Shown here one piece after another: positions 16,723-25,256 of a DNA stretch of 64,000 nt. This stretch comes from Minwuia sp. (lineage in GTDB: Bacteria > Pseudomonadota > Alphaproteobacteria > Minwuiales > Minwuiaceae). How positions within the stretch are numbered: the first letter of the stretch is position 1; every line of letters begins with the position of its first letter. The DNA is taken from the NCBI GenBank assembly GCA_029213165.1, contig JARGNO010000007.1, positions 41,274 through 105,273 of the forward strand, given 5' to 3'. Made by a program: the position numbers and the translations under genes. Below the pieces are notes generated by a model. It did not search any database. It saw nothing but the letters and a program-made list of their open reading frames with translations, and was not told the origin of the DNA.

Positions 16723-18055
16723 GATACGGCTCCTCTGGTGGTCGGACGATGATGGCGCGGAAATCATTCACATTCGTGTTGGTCGGGCCGGGGCGGAACA
16801 ATGCGCCAAGCGCGTCAAGCGCCGGTCCTGCGTTGTTCGCGGCAAGCTCCGCCGCCGGGTTGCTGTCATGATGCCCGTTCCAGACCGGTTTGTCCGTATC
16901 GACGAAAGCCCCTGCTGCATCGCCGACGCCATCCAGGCCGTCGGTATCCGCCGCCAGCGCCGTGATGCTCCCGCAGCCGTCGAGGACCAGCGCCAGCGCC
17001 AGGGCATATTCCTGGTTCGGGCCGCCTTGGCCATCGCCCTTCACCGTCACGGTCAGTTCGCCACCCGACAGCAGGATGGAGGGCCGGTCCCGATGCAGCA
17101 GCCTGCGTGCCATGTCGCCATGTGCGCAGGCAACATCGCGCGCCTCACCCTCCAGCCCGTCGCCCAGCATGACCGGCTCCAGCCCCTCCGCCAGCGCCAG
17201 TTTCGCCGCGACGTCCAGCGCATCCTGTGGCCGGGCGATCAGGCGATAGTCAGAGGGGGGCATCGGTGGTGCCGTGAAATCCAGTCTTGCGCGCAGATGC
17301 GCCATGACAGCGGCTGGCGGGCGGATGCCGTAGTGTTCGATCAGCGCGAGCGCATCGCTGGCATGGGACGGGTCAGCGACAGTGGGGCCTGAACCGATGA
17401 TGGCGGGATCGTCGCCAACGACATCGGAGATCGCCAGGGTGACCACCCGCGCCGGTGCGGCTGCGCGCGCCAGTCCGCCGCCCTTCACCGCCGAGAGATG
17501 CTTGCGGACCGTGTTGATGTGCTGGATCGGTGCACCACAGCGCAGAAGGGCCTGTGTCACGGCCTGCTTGTCGGCCAGGGTCAGCGCTTCGGTCGGCGCG
17601 GCGCGCATGGCGGAACTGCCGCTGGTCACGACGCAGGCCTCCGGCGCCAGTGACAGGCCGTCAGCGGGGGCGGTCAGCAGGGCGGATGCGCCGCCTGACA
17701 GCAGACACACGACCAGATCGTCCGGTCCCAGCCCCCGGACCATGTCCAGAATGCGCCTGGTCGCACGGATACCGCTCTCATCGGGCACCGGGTGCGAAGC
17801 CTCGACGACCTCGATCCGGTCGGTCGGCAGGGAAAAGCCATACCGGGTGATCACCAGGCCGGTCAGATCGTGTTGCCAGGCCGTCTCGAAGGCACTGGCC
17901 ATGGCTGCGGCTGCCTTCCCCGCGCCGACGACAACCGTGCGGCCCTTCGGCGGGTCGGGCAGGTGGTCGGGCACGCAGCGGGCCGGATGCACCCGCGCCA
18001 CGGCAGCCTGGAACAGCCGCTCCAGCAGCGCGCGGTCATTGGTCTTGGCGTTCAT
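16712..18055 (-). CDS. ttuD: Glycerate 2-kinase (MOFRL/TtuD family)
   Basis: 447 residues from the ATG at 18055; the longer open frame upstream runs antisense to the next gene. N-terminal GckA/TtuD-type domain: VVVGAGKAAAAMASAFE, VVEASHPVPDESG, CLLSGGASALLTAPADGLSL, INTVRKHLSAVKGGGLA and ISDVVGDDPAIIGSGPTVAD. C-terminal MOFRL domain: ILLSGGELTVTVKGDGQGGPNQEYALALAL and ALAADTDGLDG. It phosphorylates D-glycerate to 2-phosphoglycerate. Older annotations call it hydroxypyruvate reductase. It is the first gene of an operon with pyk, which turns 2-phosphoglycerate-derived PEP into pyruvate. No tartrate dehydrogenase or tartronate genes are adjacent, so the glycerate source is open. Confidence 0.93.
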   Translation of the reverse strand: MNAKTNDRALLERLFQAAVARVHPARCVPDHLPDPPKGRTVVVGAGKAAAAMASAFETAWQHDLTGLVITRYGFSLPTDRIEVVEASHPVPDESGIRATRRILDMVRGLGPDDLVVCLLSGGASALLTAPADGLSLAPEACVVTSGSSAMRAAPTEALTLADKQAVTQALLRCGAPIQHINTVRKHLSAVKGGGLARAAAPARVVTLAISDVVGDDPAIIGSGPTVADPSHASDALALIEHYGIRPPAAVMAHLRARLDFTAPPMPPSDYRLIARPQDALDVAAKLALAEGLEPVMLGDGLEGEARDVACAHGDMARRLLHRDRPSILLSGGELTVTVKGDGQGGPNQEYALALALVLDGCGSITALAADTDGLDGVGDAAGAFVDTDKPVWNGHHDSNPAAELAANNAGPALDALGALFRPGPTNTNVNDFRAIIVRPPEEPYLAP

Positions 18056-18154
18056 GTCTCGCGGGCCATTGCGGTCGGTTGCGGAGTGGACAGAATAGGG
18101 AGTGCCGGTATCCGCTGGCAATGGTGGTACGGACGGGGCGGAAGGTGGAACGGA

Positions 18155-19189
18155 TTGACTGAACAGACCAGGCACGCGCATGCGCCGGAGGAACAGGGAA
18201 CATTCTTCTGTGTTGACGCCCATACATGTGGCAACCCGGTGCGGGTGGTTGCGGGCGGCGTGCCGCCGCTGCGTGGCGGGACCATGATGGCGCGAAGGGC
18301 CGACTTCCTGGCCCATCACGACTGGATCCGCACCGGGCTGATGTTCGAACCCCGTGGTCACGATGTCATGTCGGGATCGATCCTGATGCCACCGACACGC
18401 GATGACTGCGATATCGGCATCCTGTTCATCGAGGTTTCAGGCTGCCTGCCCATGTGCGGGCACGGAACCATCGGCACGGTGACGGTCGCGCTGGAACGGC
18501 ATCTGGTGCAGCCGAAGGTGCCGGGCATGCTGTCGCTGGATACGCCTGCGGGGCGGGTTGTCGCCACCTGCGAGATGGATGGGGATCGGGTGAGTTCTGT
18601 CAGGATCACCAATGTGCCCGCCTTCCTGCATTCCCGTGATGTCCCTGTCGACGTGCCGGGTATGGGAGAGGTGACGGTTGATATCGCCTATGGCGGAAAC
18701 TTCTACGCGATCGTCGAGCCGCAGGCGGCATTCCGCGACCTATCCGATCATCCGGTGGACTGGCTCGTCACGCAGGGCAATGCCTTGCGGGATGCGCTGA
18801 ACCGGGCGGTCACGGTCCGCCATCCCGAAGACCCGGCCATCCAGGGGGTCAGTCACGTGATGTGGACCGGGGAACCGACCGTGGCCGGTGCCGATGCGCG
18901 CAACGCGGTCCTTTATGGCAAACGGGCCATCGACCGCTCCCCCTGCGGTACCGGCACCTCGGCCCGGATGGCACAGCTTCAGGCACGTGGACGCCTGTCG
19001 GTCGGTGATGCCTTCGTTCATGAATCGATCATTGGCTCGCTGTTTCATGGCCGGGTGGAGGCTGCGGCGGAGGTCGCGGATCGGGCTGCGATCATCCCCT
19101 CGGTCAGTGGGACAGCACATGTCACCGGCTTCAACACCATCATGATCTCGTGTGATGACCCCTATGCCCATGGCTTTCAACTGGCCTGA
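18155..19189 (+). CDS. Proline racemase family protein, probable 4-hydroxyproline epimerase
   Basis: 344 residues from a TTG at 18155 with AAGGTGG 6 bases upstream; no in-frame ATG lies before conserved sequence begins at VDAHTCGNPVRVV (about 20-32). Both catalytic cysteines are present: C101 in PMCGHGTIG and C264 in SPCGTGTSA. A two-cysteine site favours an epimerase or racemase over the dehydratase branch, where one Cys is replaced by Thr. The family acts on proline, trans-4-hydroxyproline or trans-3-hydroxyproline; the exact substrate is not readable. Divergent from ttuD with 99 bases between. The other enzymes of hydroxyproline breakdown are not next door, though an FAD oxidase lies 4 kb away. 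Confidence 0.85.
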   Translation: MTEQTRHAHAPEEQGTFFCVDAHTCGNPVRVVAGGVPPLRGGTMMARRADFLAHHDWIRTGLMFEPRGHDVMSGSILMPPTRDDCDIGILFIEVSGCLPMCGHGTIGTVTVALERHLVQPKVPGMLSLDTPAGRVVATCEMDGDRVSSVRITNVPAFLHSRDVPVDVPGMGEVTVDIAYGGNFYAIVEPQAAFRDLSDHPVDWLVTQGNALRDALNRAVTVRHPEDPAIQGVSHVMWTGEPTVAGADARNAVLYGKRAIDRSPCGTGTSARMAQLQARGRLSVGDAFVHESIIGSLFHGRVEAAAEVADRAAIIPSVSGTAHVTGFNTIMISCDDPYAHGFQLA

Positions 19190-19210
19190 TCTGTAAGTGT
19201 TTCAGACAGC

Positions 19211-20974
19211 ATGAGCGGGATCAGTACATTCTGGGTGGCGCACGAGACCGGGCAGTCAGCGACCGGCAATCAGATCCGTGTGCAACAGATGGCAATCCTG
19301 TCCCGTCGCACCCCGGTGATCTTCATCGCGGTCGCCGCCAACGCGATGCTGACCGGCGGCATTGCAGGCGCGGTGCAGTTGCCGGAGTTCGCGCTGGTCT
19401 GGACGATCATCATGGTAGGCCTCTCGCTGGCGGGGCTGCTGCGCTGGATCGCGCGACGTCGCAAGCATTCGCCCGAGTTCGTCAGCGAACGCGGTCCCAG
19501 GCGCATCGCCATCGCGGCGACGGTGCAGGGCACGATCTGGGGCGTCGGTTGTTCCATCATGTTTCCGATCATGCCGGGCATGGAGCAGATGCTGATCGGC
19601 ATCGTGCAGGCCGGCATGGCCGCTGCGGGCGCATTCATCCTCGCCACACTGCCTGCGGCATCCATTGGCTACACGGTCGGTTGTCTGCTGCCCTTTGCCG
19701 TGCGGCTGGCACTGCACGACGATGTGCTCAGCCTGTCCCTGGCGGCAATGACGCTGATCTACACTGTCGCCCTGCTGGCGACAGCGCGCAGTGTCTATAT
19801 CTCCTTCGTCGACAGTGTGCGTGGTCGGGTGGCGACGGAACGGCTGCTGACCGAACTGTCTGCCGCGCGCCAGGATCTGCTGGATGCCATTGCCAGTTCA
19901 ACCGAGGGCTTTGCCCTGTTCAATTCGGAGGGCGGGCTGGTGGTGGCCAATGACCGCTTTGCCGAACTGCTGCACCTGAAGCCGGAGGTCGCGCGATCGG
20001 GGCGCAGTTACGAGGACCTGCTGAAGGGAGCGTCCGCGGACATGACGCCTGATTGGATCAACAGTCAGGTCGCCCGGTTCCACGCCTGCGACGGTCAGCA
20101 GGTGGTTGCCGTGCCGGATGGGCGCTGGCTCGGTATCGGGCACCGGCGGGCCGGTCGCGGTGGTGTCGTGACGACACTGGTCGACCTGACAGTGTTCAAG
20201 CAGAACGAGGCGGAACTGATCCGCGCCAAGGTGGCAGCGGAAGCAGCGAATTCCTCGAAATCCGAATTCCTGGCGATGATGAGCCACGAGCTGCGGACGC
20301 CGCTCAACGCCATCCTGGGGTTCGCCGAGATATTCATGAACGAGATGTTCGGCCCCCACAGTGACGAGCGCTACCGGATCTATGCCACCGACATTCACGA
20401 GGGCGGGCAGCATCTGTTGCAAGTCATCAACAACATCCTCGATCTCTCCAAGGTAGAGGCGGGACGGTTCGAACTGAACCTGGATGACTGCAGTCTGGCC
20501 GACCTGGCGGATTCGGTGATCCGGCTGATGCAGGCCAAGGTGGATGAGGCGGGGCTGGACCTGAGACTGGATGCCCCGGCGGAACTGGAACCGATCCTGG
20601 GCGACCAGCGGGTCATCCGGCAGATGATCCTGAACCTTCTGGGCAATGCGATACGGTTCACCGACTCCGGTGGCAAGGTCACGATCTCCATCGCTTCCGA
20701 GCCTTCGGGTGACCAGACGCTGACCGTCAGCGATACGGGGATCGGGATCGCGGCGAAGGACATTCCGCGGGTCCTGGAACCCTTCGGCCAGGCAGACGCG
20801 GGTCTTTCACGCAGGCAGGACGGCACCGGACTGGGCCTGCCGCTGGTGCAGTCCTTCATCGCGCTGCATGGTGGAACCCTTGAACTTCAGTCGGAACCGG
20901 GTGTCGGCACGGTGGTGACACTGCGCTTTCCGGCCGGTGGCGTGACGGACAAGGCGACGGATACCGCTGCCTGA
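19211..20974 (+). CDS. Membrane sensor histidine kinase with PAS domain
   Basis: 587 residues. About five to six hydrophobic helices between residues 30 and 200 form a membrane sensor unit. A short helix (RVATERLLTELSAARQDLLDAI) leads to a PAS-like domain (about 230-340; EGFALFNSEGGLVVANDRFAEL). The HisKA dimerisation box is MMSHELRTPLNAILGFAEIF, with the phosphorylatable His at residue 359. The HATPase domain has LLGNAIRFTDSGGKV (N box), DTGIGIAAKDI (G1) and GTGLGLPLVQSF (G2). No receiver domain and no partner response regulator gene are adjacent, so the cognate regulator is unknown. It begins 21 bases after the epimerase gene and may be cotranscribed with it. Confidence 0.92.
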   Translation: MSGISTFWVAHETGQSATGNQIRVQQMAILSRRTPVIFIAVAANAMLTGGIAGAVQLPEFALVWTIIMVGLSLAGLLRWIARRRKHSPEFVSERGPRRIAIAATVQGTIWGVGCSIMFPIMPGMEQMLIGIVQAGMAAAGAFILATLPAASIGYTVGCLLPFAVRLALHDDVLSLSLAAMTLIYTVALLATARSVYISFVDSVRGRVATERLLTELSAARQDLLDAIASSTEGFALFNSEGGLVVANDRFAELLHLKPEVARSGRSYEDLLKGASADMTPDWINSQVARFHACDGQQVVAVPDGRWLGIGHRRAGRGGVVTTLVDLTVFKQNEAELIRAKVAAEAANSSKSEFLAMMSHELRTPLNAILGFAEIFMNEMFGPHSDERYRIYATDIHEGGQHLLQVINNILDLSKVEAGRFELNLDDCSLADLADSVIRLMQAKVDEAGLDLRLDAPAELEPILGDQRVIRQMILNLLGNAIRFTDSGGKVTISIASEPSGDQTLTVSDTGIGIAAKDIPRVLEPFGQADAGLSRRQDGTGLGLPLVQSFIALHGGTLELQSEPGVGTVVTLRFPAGGVTDKATDTAA

Positions 20975-21041
20975 TTGCGGAAATTTTTCCTGAATCACCG
21001 ATAAAAGTGACCGCGTTAACCTCTGGTTCACCCTTCGGATA

Positions 21042-21085
21042 CCTGACGTTAACGGACGCCCGTCCAAGATTTACCCAACGTCAGG
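21042..21085. promoter_or_regulatory. Nested inverted repeats in leader of the small Sel1-like gene
   Basis: Outer perfect 9-bp arms CCTGACGTT (21042-21050) and AACGTCAGG (21077-21085) enclose a 5-bp hairpin GGACG-CC-CGTCC (21054-21065). The element ends 30 bases before the ATG at 21116, just upstream of AAGGAGGAC. It could be an operator in the promoter or an mRNA leader structure able to control access to the ribosome binding site. No regulator is known. Confidence 0.5.
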
Positions 21086-21115
21086 CAGAAAGGCCGACTT
21101 GAAGGAGGACTAGAA

Positions 21116-21391
21116 ATGGCACGTTACGATCCGACAATTCCGAAAGATCTTCTGATCCGCGCGGAGCGTGGTGAACAGGGCGCTCAGTATCTGCTGGGCC
21201 TGTACTACGCGACCGAGGATACCAGCGCCGAGTGCCTGATCCTTGCGCATATGTGGTTCAACATTGCGGCCATTGCCGGTGATGACCGTGCCCGCACGGA
21301 GCGCAAGGAACTGGCCGAAATGATGAGCGCCGCCGAGATCGCCGAGGCCCAGAAACGCGCCCGGGCACAGCTGCAGGCCCAGCGCGACTGA
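21116..21391 (+). CDS. Small Sel1-like repeat protein
   Basis: 91 residues, cytosolic, ATG preceded by a strong AAGGAGGAC site. The segment QGAQYLLGLYYATEDTSAECLILAHMWFNIAAIAGDDRARTERKEL (about 26-70; cited by position) has the Sel1/TPR-like pattern: small residues at the A and G positions, LAHMWFNIAA, then a second helix. A final amphipathic helix is rich in Ala, Gln and Arg. Similar short single-repeat proteins occur widely in Rhodospirillales, without a defined role as far as I know. The strong SD and dedicated leader suggest high or regulated expression. Convergent with the aminotransferase gene. Confidence 0.75.
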   Translation: MARYDPTIPKDLLIRAERGEQGAQYLLGLYYATEDTSAECLILAHMWFNIAAIAGDDRARTERKELAEMMSAAEIAEAQKRARAQLQAQRD

Positions 21392-21402
21392 GACGCTCCG
21401 TC

Positions 21403-21423
21403 GGGTCAGATGCAATCTGACTC
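21403..21423. terminator. Inverted repeat between convergent genes
   Basis: GTCAGAT-GCA-ATCTGAC (21405-21421) is a perfect 7-bp stem that extends to 9 bp with a G-T wobble and a G-C pair. It sits between the stop of the Sel1-like gene and the stop of the convergent aminotransferase gene. A T tract is absent on both sides, so a bidirectional terminator is plausible but weak. Confidence 0.4.
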
Positions 21424-22753
21424 AACTGTCGAACAGTCCGGCCTCCCGCATCGTGCGCAATGCGCCGGTCGTGGCTTCGGCCAGGCGTTCCACATCTTCG
21501 GTTCCGGTCGCCGTCGAGACACAGCCCAGACCGTAGGGCGTCGAATAGATGCCTGATGAAACAAGATGCCTGAACAGGTGTTCGTTCCGCTGCCCCTCCT
21601 GCCCCTGCGGATGGGTATCGCGATAGGTCGTCATCGAACGGCCATGGGTGTGAAACCGGAAGAGTGATCCGCTGCCGGTCACCTGGCCCGGTACATTGGC
21701 CACCCGAATGGCTTCCCGCAGGCTCTCCCGACAGTGCTCCCCCATGCGGTTCAGATCCTCCACCGCATCCTCCGTCCAGTTGGCCATTGCCGCACGTCCC
21801 GCCACCATGGTCATCGGATTGGCGTTGAAGGTGCCGCCATGAGGCAGCCGGGCCTTTGCACCGTCCACCTCGAACACCTGCATCACCTCCCGCCGTCCGG
21901 CGATGGCACCCACCGGCAGTCCGCCACCGATGATCTTGCCGAGCGACGAAATGTCGGGCCGGATTCCCAGGATTGCGTGGCTGCCGCCATAGGCCTGGCG
22001 GAAGGCAATGACCTCATCAAAGATCAGCAGCGCGCCGGACCGTTCCCGGAACCGTGTCAGCATGTCCAGAAATGCCGCTGTCGGCGGCAGCAACCCGACC
22101 TGGGTCGAGACCGGGTCGAACAGCACACCCGCCAGCTCATCCGCATGGGCGTCCAGAATGGCCTCCGCCCGTTCCGGGTCGTTGAACGGGATGACCACTA
22201 CATCCGACAGCACCCCCTGTGGCGTGCCATGGCTGTAGGGAACGCTGTTCGGCTGTTCCTCCGGGCCCCAGCTTTCCGGCCCGGCACCAAGGGATACCTC
22301 CGCGAAGTCATAGGAACCGTGATAGGCCCCTTCGCACTTCGCGATCTTCGGGCGACCGGTGAAGGCGCGGGCCGCCTTGATTGCGTTCATCACCGCCTCC
22401 GATCCCGAATTGCAGAACCGGATCATGTCGAAGCCATCGACCCGCGCCGTCAGCATCTCCGCGAGTTCGATCTCTGCCTCCGTCGCGAAGGCGAAAGCCG
22501 TGCCGCGCGCCACCTGCTCGTGCAGGGCGGCCACGATATCGGGATGCGAATGACCGTGGATCAGGGAGGTGTAGTTGTTGTTGAAGTCGATCAGTTCATT
22601 GCCGTCGACATCGGTGACGCGTGAGCCAAATCCCTTCTGCACGTAGATCGCATGTGGTGACAGGCGGATGGTGGAGCGGCTGCCGCCGTCGGGCAGTACC
22701 GCCATCGCGCGCTGGGTCAGCTTGGCGGAGCGGGAATCGGGATCTGGATACAT
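21422..22753 (-). CDS. Class III aminotransferase, glutamate-1-semialdehyde aminomutase-like
   Basis: 443 residues from the ATG at 22753 with CAGGAGG 7-8 bases upstream. PLP fold-type I, class III: YVQKGFGSRVTDVDGNELIDF, FCNSGSEAVMNAIKAARAFTG (PLP phosphate loop), EGAYHGSYD, LLIFDEVIAFR (Asp for the pyridine N) and LGKIIGGGLPVGAIAG (the Lys forms the Schiff base). It resembles HemL, but the surroundings are catabolic and alphaproteobacteria make ALA through HemA (glycine route), so a transaminase or aminomutase on another substrate is more likely. It is the last gene of a minus-strand operon after a 77-bp gap, with an FAD oxidoreductase, DUF4031 protein and class II aldolase. Confidence 0.88.
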   Translation of the reverse strand: MYPDPDSRSAKLTQRAMAVLPDGGSRSTIRLSPHAIYVQKGFGSRVTDVDGNELIDFNNNYTSLIHGHSHPDIVAALHEQVARGTAFAFATEAEIELAEMLTARVDGFDMIRFCNSGSEAVMNAIKAARAFTGRPKIAKCEGAYHGSYDFAEVSLGAGPESWGPEEQPNSVPYSHGTPQGVLSDVVVIPFNDPERAEAILDAHADELAGVLFDPVSTQVGLLPPTAAFLDMLTRFRERSGALLIFDEVIAFRQAYGGSHAILGIRPDISSLGKIIGGGLPVGAIAGRREVMQVFEVDGAKARLPHGGTFNANPMTMVAGRAAMANWTEDAVEDLNRMGEHCRESLREAIRVANVPGQVTGSGSLFRFHTHGRSMTTYRDTHPQGQEGQRNEHLFRHLVSSGIYSTPYGLGCVSTATGTEDVERLAEATTGALRTMREAGLFDS

Positions 22754-22830
22754 GGCGCCCTCCTGTTGGCCGGGCCGCCAGTGTTTTGCACCTGAGGCCG
22801 GATCGCAAGGGGGTGGCCGCGCAGGTCTGC

Positions 22831-24015
22831 TCAGATGATGCCGCGTTCGACGACAGGGCGATTGGCGGCGATCCGGTCGTGACCGAACTGTTCGAGGTCC
22901 AGACTGACGCTTCTGCCCTGCAGCAGCCATTCGGCCAGTGCCCGCCCGACGGCGGGAGCCTGCTGCACACCATGGCCGGAGAAGCCGTTGGCGAAATGGA
23001 AGTTGGTGATCGTCCCATGCGGCCCCAGCACGGCGTTCTGGTCGAAGCTGTTGTAGTCGTAGAACCCGCCCCAGGCACCGGTCATGCGCAGCGCCTCGAA
23101 GGCCGCTGACCGGTTCGCCAGGGCGGGCCAGCAACGCCCCTCGAACTGGTCATAGTCCGGGTCCAGCGTGCCGCCGTCCGGGTCCGGTTCGCCCGGCAGG
23201 GGGGAGGAACCGGTCAGGAAGCCATTGCCCTCCGGCCGGACATAGACGCCGCTGGGATCGATGATCAGAACCGGATCGGCAGGCGGGGTTGGTGTGGTCA
23301 CGTGGAATACCGTGCGCTTGCGGGGCACCACCGGCAGCGCGATCCCGGCCATGGCGGCGATGGCCCCGGCCCAGGGGCCTGCTGCATTCACGACCTGCCC
23401 CGTTGCCAGGGGGGCGCCAGTGGCCAGAGACAGGCGGGTGACCCGGTTCCCGGCGCATTCGATTGCCGTGACGCGATCCTGCACGTACCCGGCGCCTGCC
23501 CGGCGGGCTGCCCTGCGAAAGGCCTGCAACAGCGCATTCGGGTCCAGCCAGCCCTCGTCGCGCAGTCCCAGGGCGGCCAGGGCGATGTCGTGGACCCTGA
23601 TCCAGGGGAAGCGCTGCCGGACCTCATCGGGTTTCAGCAGGACGACGGGCGATCCCGTTGCCTGTTGGGTCGCGACATTGCTGCGCAGTGCATCCTCACC
23701 GGCCTCCGTCGCCAGAAACAGATACTGGCCGTCGCGGAACTGCACGTCCGGTGTCTCGTCCTCCGGCAGGTCGATGCAGTTGCGGATATCGCGCACGAAC
23801 TCCAGCCCGAAACGCGAGAGCAGGATATTCTGGGACATGGAGAACTGCTGGCGCAGTGACCCGAGAGAGCGGCCCGTCGCGCCTTCCGCATAGGTCGGGT
23901 CCGGTTCGATCACGGTCACCGATCCCGGGAAGGCGAAATGCGCCTTCAGCCACCAGGCGATGGCCGATCCGATAACGCCGCCGCCGATGATGGCGATGTC
24001 GCTGGAGCGGGTCAC
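22831..24015 (-). CDS. FAD-dependent amino acid/amine oxidoreductase (DAO family)
   Basis: 394 residues. The N-terminal Rossmann motif IAIIGGGVIGSAIAWWL (about 8-24) binds FAD, followed by VIEPDPTYAEGATGRSLGSLRQQFS, which resembles the substrate/flavin loop of sarcosine and glycine oxidases. Later come VVNAAGPWAGAIA, a VYVRPEGNGFLTGSSP strand and FANGFSGHGVQQAPAVGRALAEWL near the C-terminus. Enzymes of this type oxidise secondary or tertiary amines or D-amino acids. ATG overlaps the upstream DUF4031 stop by 4 bases. Together with the aminotransferase and aldolase it suggests breakdown of an amino compound; the substrate is not readable. Confidence 0.88.
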   Translation of the reverse strand: MTRSSDIAIIGGGVIGSAIAWWLKAHFAFPGSVTVIEPDPTYAEGATGRSLGSLRQQFSMSQNILLSRFGLEFVRDIRNCIDLPEDETPDVQFRDGQYLFLATEAGEDALRSNVATQQATGSPVVLLKPDEVRQRFPWIRVHDIALAALGLRDEGWLDPNALLQAFRRAARRAGAGYVQDRVTAIECAGNRVTRLSLATGAPLATGQVVNAAGPWAGAIAAMAGIALPVVPRKRTVFHVTTPTPPADPVLIIDPSGVYVRPEGNGFLTGSSPLPGEPDPDGGTLDPDYDQFEGRCWPALANRSAAFEALRMTGAWGGFYDYNSFDQNAVLGPHGTITNFHFANGFSGHGVQQAPAVGRALAEWLLQGRSVSLDLEQFGHDRIAANRPVVERGII

Positions 24016-24299
24016 ACACCCTCCTCCAGCAGTTTCCGCCTGCGCAGGATCTCGGCAATGCGCCGACGCGGCACGGTCTCGATGGCCGGATGGGCCAGCG
24101 CGGCATTGATCCGTCTCGGGCCGATCAGATCGAAGTGCGCCTTGTAGCGCCCTGGATACTGGTAGAACGCCGGGTGACAGCCCAGCGCCAGCGCCACCGG
24201 CAGCAGTTCATGATAGGCCGCATCGCCATGCAGGTCCGACAGCAGATGCGCCGTGATCCGTCCGTCAGGCAGGCGGCGCGGCCTGTCCATCACCACCAT
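24012..24299 (-). CDS. DUF4031 family small protein
   Basis: 95 residues; start possibly at ATG 24290 instead. The segment TAHLLSDLHGDAAYHEL, followed by ALALGCHPAFYQ and HFDLIGPRRINAAL, fits the DUF4031 pattern (His-Leu-x-x-Asp, later His-Tyr/Phe-Asp-Leu and Arg-Ala). Its biochemical role is unknown to me. It sits between the class II aldolase and the FAD oxidoreductase and overlaps the latter by 4 bases, so it belongs to the operon. The conserved His and Asp residues would suit metal binding or small-molecule enzymology. Confidence 0.65.
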   Translation of the reverse strand: MVVMDRPRRLPDGRITAHLLSDLHGDAAYHELLPVALALGCHPAFYQYPGRYKAHFDLIGPRRINAALAHPAIETVPRRRIAEILRRRKLLEEGV

Positions 24300-24327
24300 G
24301 TCGCGGGTCCGCCTGCGACCGTTGCCG

Positions 24328-25074
24328 TCAGTTCATGTAGTCCGATTCCTGCTTCTGCAGCATCCGCCGCAGCGCCCCGAAATGACGCTCCGCGATCAGT
24401 GGGCGTTCCTCCGCCATCTGCTGTGCCGTCATCCGCTGCACATCTTCGGGAATGGAGCGGAGCTTGCCACCGGTGGAGCGCGCCAGCACCTGGAACATGG
24501 CCGCGCGTTCCAGATAGTAGAGGTCGGTGAAGGCTTCCCCCACCGATGCGCCGGTCATGGTCACGCCATGGCTGGCCATCATCAGCACCGCGCGGTTGCC
24601 GAGCTTGGAGGCGATACGGTCCCCTTCCGCGATGTCCAGTGAAAGGCCGTTGTATTCGGTGTCATAGGCAATGCGGTCGTGGAAGTTCAGCGCGTTCTGC
24701 TCGCACATCTTCAACTCGCCGTCTTCCAGCAGGGTCAGGGCAGTGGCATAGGGCATGTGGGTGTGCAGGACGCAGGCCGCGTTCGGGGCCGCGACATGGA
24801 TTCCGCGGTGGATGGAAAAGGCCGTGTCCTCCACCACCTCGTCCCCTTCCAGCACATTTCCCTTGTCGTCCAGCAGGACCAGCGAGGAGGCCGTGATCTC
24901 CGACCAGTGCCAGCCGTAGGGATTGATCAGGAACCGGTTGCCGCGCACCACGCCATCCTCATCCGGCACGGCAAGGGAGAAGTGGTTGCAAACGCCCTCG
25001 TTCAGATCCAGCCGCGCCGCCCAGCGCAAGGCGCAGGCGAGATCCTGCCTCATTTCCTGCATGGTCTGCGTCAT
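24328..25074 (-). CDS. Class II aldolase/adducin family protein
   Basis: 248 residues from the ATG at 25074 (MTQTMQEMRQDLACALRWAARL), preceded by GGGAGACC. The fold is shown by LNEGVCNHFSLAVP, FLINPYGWHWSEI, the zinc-binding LHTHMPYATAL (about 117-127) and the distal metal His in MMASHGVTMTG. Many members without the full fuculose-aldolase active site act as decarboxylases, epimerases or unknown lyases. As the first gene of the operon with DUF4031, FAD oxidase and aminotransferase, it could cleave or decarboxylate a keto product of amine oxidation (inference). Divergent from the dioxygenase gene at 25257 with 182 bases between. Confidence 0.87.
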   Translation of the reverse strand: MTQTMQEMRQDLACALRWAARLDLNEGVCNHFSLAVPDEDGVVRGNRFLINPYGWHWSEITASSLVLLDDKGNVLEGDEVVEDTAFSIHRGIHVAAPNAACVLHTHMPYATALTLLEDGELKMCEQNALNFHDRIAYDTEYNGLSLDIAEGDRIASKLGNRAVLMMASHGVTMTGASVGEAFTDLYYLERAAMFQVLARSTGGKLRSIPEDVQRMTAQQMAEERPLIAERHFGALRRMLQKQESDYMN

Positions 25075-25256
25075 GATTGCGGTCTCCCTGCTGCTGCATG
25101 TCGTGGCGCAGTGTGCCGCAGTTTTGCGGGGATCGGAACCTGTCTTGCGACGCGAAAGGCCTGCAGACGACATTGCGGGTCGCGATCAGGGCTGTTCCTG
25201 ACGGCACGCACGACCGAACCTCATCAGGAATGTCAGGCAGGACGGGAGAGGCAGCC

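Noticed and set aside
21422..22753. Assignment of the class III aminotransferase as HemL (heme pathway)
   Set aside because: Alphaproteobacteria normally make 5-aminolevulinate by the glycine route, and the gene sits in a catabolic operon, so glutamate-1-semialdehyde aminomutase is unlikely in spite of similarity.
22754..22830. Possible glycine or other riboswitch before the aminotransferase gene
   Set aside because: The gap is only 77 bases, with no conserved riboswitch core that I could recognise.
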